Shown here: piece by piece, positions 5,611-7,778 of the stretch
How the letters are laid out: every line of letters starts with the position of its first letter
Position numbering within the stretch: the first letter of the stretch is position 1
DNA from: JBDRNO01 sp043811005
Lineage (GTDB): Bacteria > Bacteroidota > Bacteroidia > NORP154
Assembly: GCA_043811005.1 (NCBI GenBank)
Contig: JBDRNO010000196.1
Coordinates: forward strand, 1 to 7,778
Length of the DNA: 7,778 nt
Direction: 5' to 3'
Made by a program: the position numbers and the translations under genes
Notes under the pieces: generated by a model
What the model was told of the DNA's origin: nothing
The model's input: the letters and a program-made list of their open reading frames with translations, nothing else
The model's database searches: none

Positions 5611-6294
5611 CTAAAAAGCAAATGCGTAGCCGACCCCTTTGCTTGTTTTAATATACTTTTCACCAATCCTTTCACGCAGTTTCCTGATATGAACATCCAA
5701 AGTGCGGTCGCCTACTATTAAATCACTGCCCCATAGCTTCAAATAAATTTCTTCTCTGGTAAAAAATCTTTCCGGTTTTGAAGTCAACAGCAGCAGCAAG
5801 TCAAATTCTTTCTTAGGTAATTTAATGACTTTATTTCCCTTCTTAATCAACCTTTTTTCATTATCTATCATTATATTCCCTACACGTATTATATTTTCCG
5901 GGTAATCAAACACCCGCTTTCTTTTCAATAACGCCTTAATCCTCACTATAAGTACCCTTGGTCTTATTGGCTTTGTAATATAATCATCCGCTCCTACATC
6001 AAAACCGGCAATTTCCGAATAATCCTCGCTTCTTGCAGTTAAAAAGATGATTATAGTAGTTGCAAATTGAGGAATTTCCCTTAACTGCCTGCAAACTTCA
6101 ACACCATCTAACCCTGGCATCATTACGTCCAAAACAATTAAATCCGGTACGTCCCTTTTTGCTGCCTCAATCGCTTCATTTCCATTATTTGCAGTAAAAA
6201 CAGTATAACCCTCTTTCTCAAGATTATACCGGAGAAATTCCAGAATATCCGGCTCATCATCTACTATCAATATTTTTATAGGAGTTTCACTCAT
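5611..6294 (-). CDS. phoB: Phosphate-regulon response regulator PhoB (OmpR family)
   Basis: A 227-residue protein with a receiver domain (about 5-122) and an OmpR/PhoB winged-helix DNA-binding domain (about 135-227). The acidic pocket is D12-D13, the phosphoacceptor is D56 (LIVLDVMMPG), the switch threonine is T86 (FLTARSE) and the conserved lysine is K108 (YITKPIRPR). The DNA-binding end has LPKKEFDLLLLL, the recognition-helix segment RTLDVHIRKLRERIG and the wing KGVGYAF. The ATG at 6292-6294 (MSETPIKILIVDDEP) is preferred; a longer reading from 6306 would need a TTG and adds four residues without family support. It is the first gene of the operon with phoR. A 44-bp run of 11-bp units lies 23 bp upstream, so autoregulation is likely. 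The divergent porin and PiT genes are the expected targets. Confidence 0.88.
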   Translation of the reverse strand: MSETPIKILIVDDEPDILEFLRYNLEKEGYTVFTANNGNEAIEAAKRDVPDLIVLDVMMPGLDGVEVCRQLREIPQFATTIIIFLTARSEDYSEIAGFDVGADDYITKPIRPRVLIVRIKALLKRKRVFDYPENIIRVGNIMIDNEKRLIKKGNKVIKLPKKEFDLLLLLTSKPERFFTREEIYLKLWGSDLIVGDRTLDVHIRKLRERIGEKYIKTSKGVGYAFAF

Positions 6295-6316
6295 AATCAA
6301 CGGCAAAAATACTTTT

Positions 6317-6360
6317 CTTAAATGAACTTTAGGTTAATCTCATCTTAAATTATTATTAAG
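6317..6360 (-). promoter_or_regulatory. Putative Pho box upstream of phoB
   Basis: Read on the minus strand these 44 bp split into four 11-bp units with cores CTTAATA, TTTAAGA, ATTAACC and the weaker GTTCATT, each followed by a 4-bp spacer. PhoB in other bacteria binds 7-bp direct repeats separated by 4 bp, one per helical turn. The E. coli sequence CTGTCAT is not present; the assignment rests on the period and on the twin block at 6385-6428. Confidence 0.5.
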
Positions 6361-6384
6361 TTTTCGCAAACACATCCCTCAAAA

Positions 6385-6428
6385 ATTAATAAAAACTTAA
6401 ACACCGCTTAATATACAGTTTAGATAGG
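6385..6428 (+). promoter_or_regulatory. Putative Pho box upstream of the porin gene
   Basis: Four consecutive 11-bp units with cores ATTAATA, CTTAAAC, CTTAATA and GTTTAGA and 4-bp spacers (AAAA, ACCG, TACA, TAGG). The block ends a few bases before a -10-like element, the position from which PhoB activates. The cores share the NTTAANN pattern with the block upstream of phoB. Confidence 0.55.
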
Positions 6429-6433
6429 CGCAG

Positions 6434-6441
6434 TTACTTTG
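6434..6441 (+). promoter_or_regulatory. Possible -10 (-7) element of the porin promoter
   Basis: TTACTTTG differs at one base from the Bacteroidota -7 consensus TANNTTTG and lies 37 bp before the porin ATG. No good upstream -33 TTG is seen, consistent with a promoter that needs the activator bound just upstream. Confidence 0.4.
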
Positions 6442-6478
6442 TCCCGACAAAACCAAAAATCATTTTTAACCAAAAACA

Positions 6479-7696
6479 ATGACAAAAACAAAAATCTATT
6501 TTTTAGTAATGGGTTTGCTTATTTCTTCTTTTGTATTTGCACAGGTAGAAAATCCTTTTGATGTAAAGTGGCATAACGGTTTCAAATTTGAAAGTGCCGA
6601 CAAACAATTCAAACTAAAATTCGGGGGTCGTATTATGTATGACTTGGCGTTCTTTTCACAAGACGATACATTGGAAAATGCTTTCGGAAACCTAAATAAC
6701 GGAACAGAATTTCGCAGGGCAAGATTTTATAGTGCAGGACAATTATATCACAATGTAAAATACAAATTACAGCTTGACTTTGCAAGTGGAAATATAAGTT
6801 TTAAAGATGTGTATATTGAATTGGTAAAGCTGCCTGCTGTTGGGAATTTTAGGGTTGGGCACTTTAAAGAACCATTCAGATTAGAGGCATTAACAAGCAG
6901 TAAATACATCACCTTTATGGAACGTGCCTTCCCAATAGAATTTTTTCCTGAACGTAACACCGGATTTATGTTTTATAACGATTTGTTAAGCAAACGCATA
7001 TCATGGCAGGCAGGATTTTTCCGCAGGTCTGATGGAACAGGTAATGACAAACAGGCAGATGACGGCTACAATATCACAGGGCGTCTCACCGGCTTACCAA
7101 TTAATAATAAGGAAAAAAGACAGCTATTGCATTTAGGACTGGCATACAGCTACCGGAAACCGGATAATAAGACCTATGAAATAAAATCCAAACCCGAATC
7201 ACATTTAGCTAATGATTATGTGAGTACAGGAACAATCGGTGATGTAGATAACATCAACCTGATAGGCACTGAAGCAGCCCTTGTTTTAGGTTCCTTTTCA
7301 ATACAAGGCGAATTTGTGCACTCTTCCGTCCGCGCTAAAACAGATACAACGGCAAACAATTATTCCTTCTCAACATATTACGGACAGGTGAGCTACTTTT
7401 TAACAGGCGAAAACAGGAATTATAAAAATTCTTATTTGGGATTTGACAGGGTAAGCCCAAAAAATAATTTCGGCAATGGAAAAGGCGGTCTGGGTGCTTT
7501 GGAAATTGCCTTGCGTTATTCAGGAATAAATTTAGACAGTGATTCAATAATAGGTGGACAGCTCAATAATATAACCATAGGGCTGAATTGGCATCTCAAC
7601 CCAGCTACAAGAATAATGACAAACTATGTTTTAGCGCAATTAAATAATGTTGGAAACGCTAATATTTTTCAAATACGATTACAAATTGATTTTTAA
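6479..7696 (+). CDS. Phosphate-selective porin of the OprO/OprP family
   Basis: A 405-residue outer-membrane beta-barrel protein. Residues 1-21 are a signal peptide (a basic start, then FLVMGLLISSFVFA) with likely cleavage before Q22. The mature part opens with F-K-F-E-S-A-D-K-Q-F-K-L-K-F-G-G-R (about 36-51), matching the porin O/P start in which a periplasmic edge strand leads into a GGR strand. FRRARFYSAGQLY (78-90), VYIELVKLPAVGNFRVGHFK (111-130) and EPFRLEALTSSKYITFMERA (131-150) are family hallmarks. The C-terminus ends in F, as barrel proteins do. Length is normal for the family. It would let phosphate or polyphosphate cross the outer membrane. It diverges from phoB, has a putative Pho box and is followed after 20 bp by a PiT permease start, so the two probably form a phosphate-uptake operon. 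Selectivity for phosphate rather than another anion or solute is inferred from context. No frame damage is seen. Confidence 0.85.
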   Translation: MTKTKIYFLVMGLLISSFVFAQVENPFDVKWHNGFKFESADKQFKLKFGGRIMYDLAFFSQDDTLENAFGNLNNGTEFRRARFYSAGQLYHNVKYKLQLDFASGNISFKDVYIELVKLPAVGNFRVGHFKEPFRLEALTSSKYITFMERAFPIEFFPERNTGFMFYNDLLSKRISWQAGFFRRSDGTGNDKQADDGYNITGRLTGLPINNKEKRQLLHLGLAYSYRKPDNKTYEIKSKPESHLANDYVSTGTIGDVDNINLIGTEAALVLGSFSIQGEFVHSSVRAKTDTTANNYSFSTYYGQVSYFLTGENRNYKNSYLGFDRVSPKNNFGNGKGGLGALEIALRYSGINLDSDSIIGGQLNNITIGLNWHLNPATRIMTNYVLAQLNNVGNANIFQIRLQIDF

Positions 7697-7716
7697 AAAC
7701 TTAACACAATACTATT

Positions 7717-7778
7717 ATGGATAACATTTATTTGATTTAAGTCATCGTTCTGTTTGCACTTGCATTTTCTGATTTGAT
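7717..7778 (+). pseudogene. Start of a PiT-family inorganic phosphate permease, with an in-frame stop at codon 8
   Basis: The ATG at 7717-7719 begins MDNIYLI, then TAA (7738-7740), then VIVLFALAFSDLI to the window edge. Bacteroidota PiT permeases begin M-(D/E)-N-I-Y-L-I-(M/I)-V-(I/V)-V-L-F-A-L-A-I-S-D-L, so the residue at the stop is normally a hydrophobic one. The reading frame is otherwise uninterrupted as far as visible. PiT proteins are inner-membrane cation:phosphate symporters; larger Bacteroidota forms carry a PhoU-like tail. It follows the porin by 20 bp. Either the gene is inactivated, or this is a sequencing error, or an internal start is used; no good internal start is visible in the 38 remaining bases. 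Confidence 0.7.

Noticed and set aside
6748..7547. Minus-strand open frames inside the porin gene
   Set aside because: They are antisense to a complete porin with signal peptide and family motifs.

Overview
The window looks like a piece of a Bacteroidota chromosome. It is AT-rich. It carries a PhoB/PhoR pair of the Bacteroidota type, an OprP-like porin followed by the start of a PiT phosphate permease, remnants of an IS21 element, and RecG-like (AlbA_2/HATPase_c_4) genes of the kind common in that phylum. The genus cannot be told from the sequence.

The left 4.1 kb (about 1-4130) is a gene graveyard. Most of what can be recognised there is a fragment. There is the C-terminal half of a RecG-like ATP-binding regulator with an in-frame 12-bp repeat (1-476), and a second RecG-like gene with its middle deleted (1141-2264, minus). 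There are tails resembling the branched-chain amino acid permeases LivH (2329-2487, minus) and LivM (3891-4001, minus). An IS21 relic of about 310 bp has only the first codons of istA left (about 2500-2812). A block of about 290 bp encoding the tail of an unidentified membrane protein occurs twice (480-769 and 2827-3117), with a 36-bp core of it present a third time (4095-4130). One ORF here may be intact, a small STAS-like protein (3245-3610, minus). It sits just downstream of a truncated partner gene (3626-3796) and the tail of a third gene (3803-3910), which suggests a decayed three-gene operon.

From 4131 to 4543 there is no gene. This stretch holds a long imperfect inverted repeat (4280-4392) and a terminator-like hairpin (4475-4504).

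The right 3.2 kb is a coherent phosphate-starvation locus. phoB and phoR run leftwards with a 20-bp gap (6294 to 4544). The OprP-like porin runs rightwards (6479-7696), followed at once by the start of a PiT-type phosphate permease that runs off the window (7717 onward). The shared intergenic region carries two 44-bp blocks, each readable as four 11-bp units with a TTAA-like core. This is the layout expected of PhoB binding sites, one per divergent gene. In the expected circuit PhoR senses phosphate limitation and phosphorylates PhoB, which activates its own operon and the porin/PiT uptake route. The PiT reading frame has an in-frame TAA at codon 8, so uptake through that gene may be lost or the base may be wrong.
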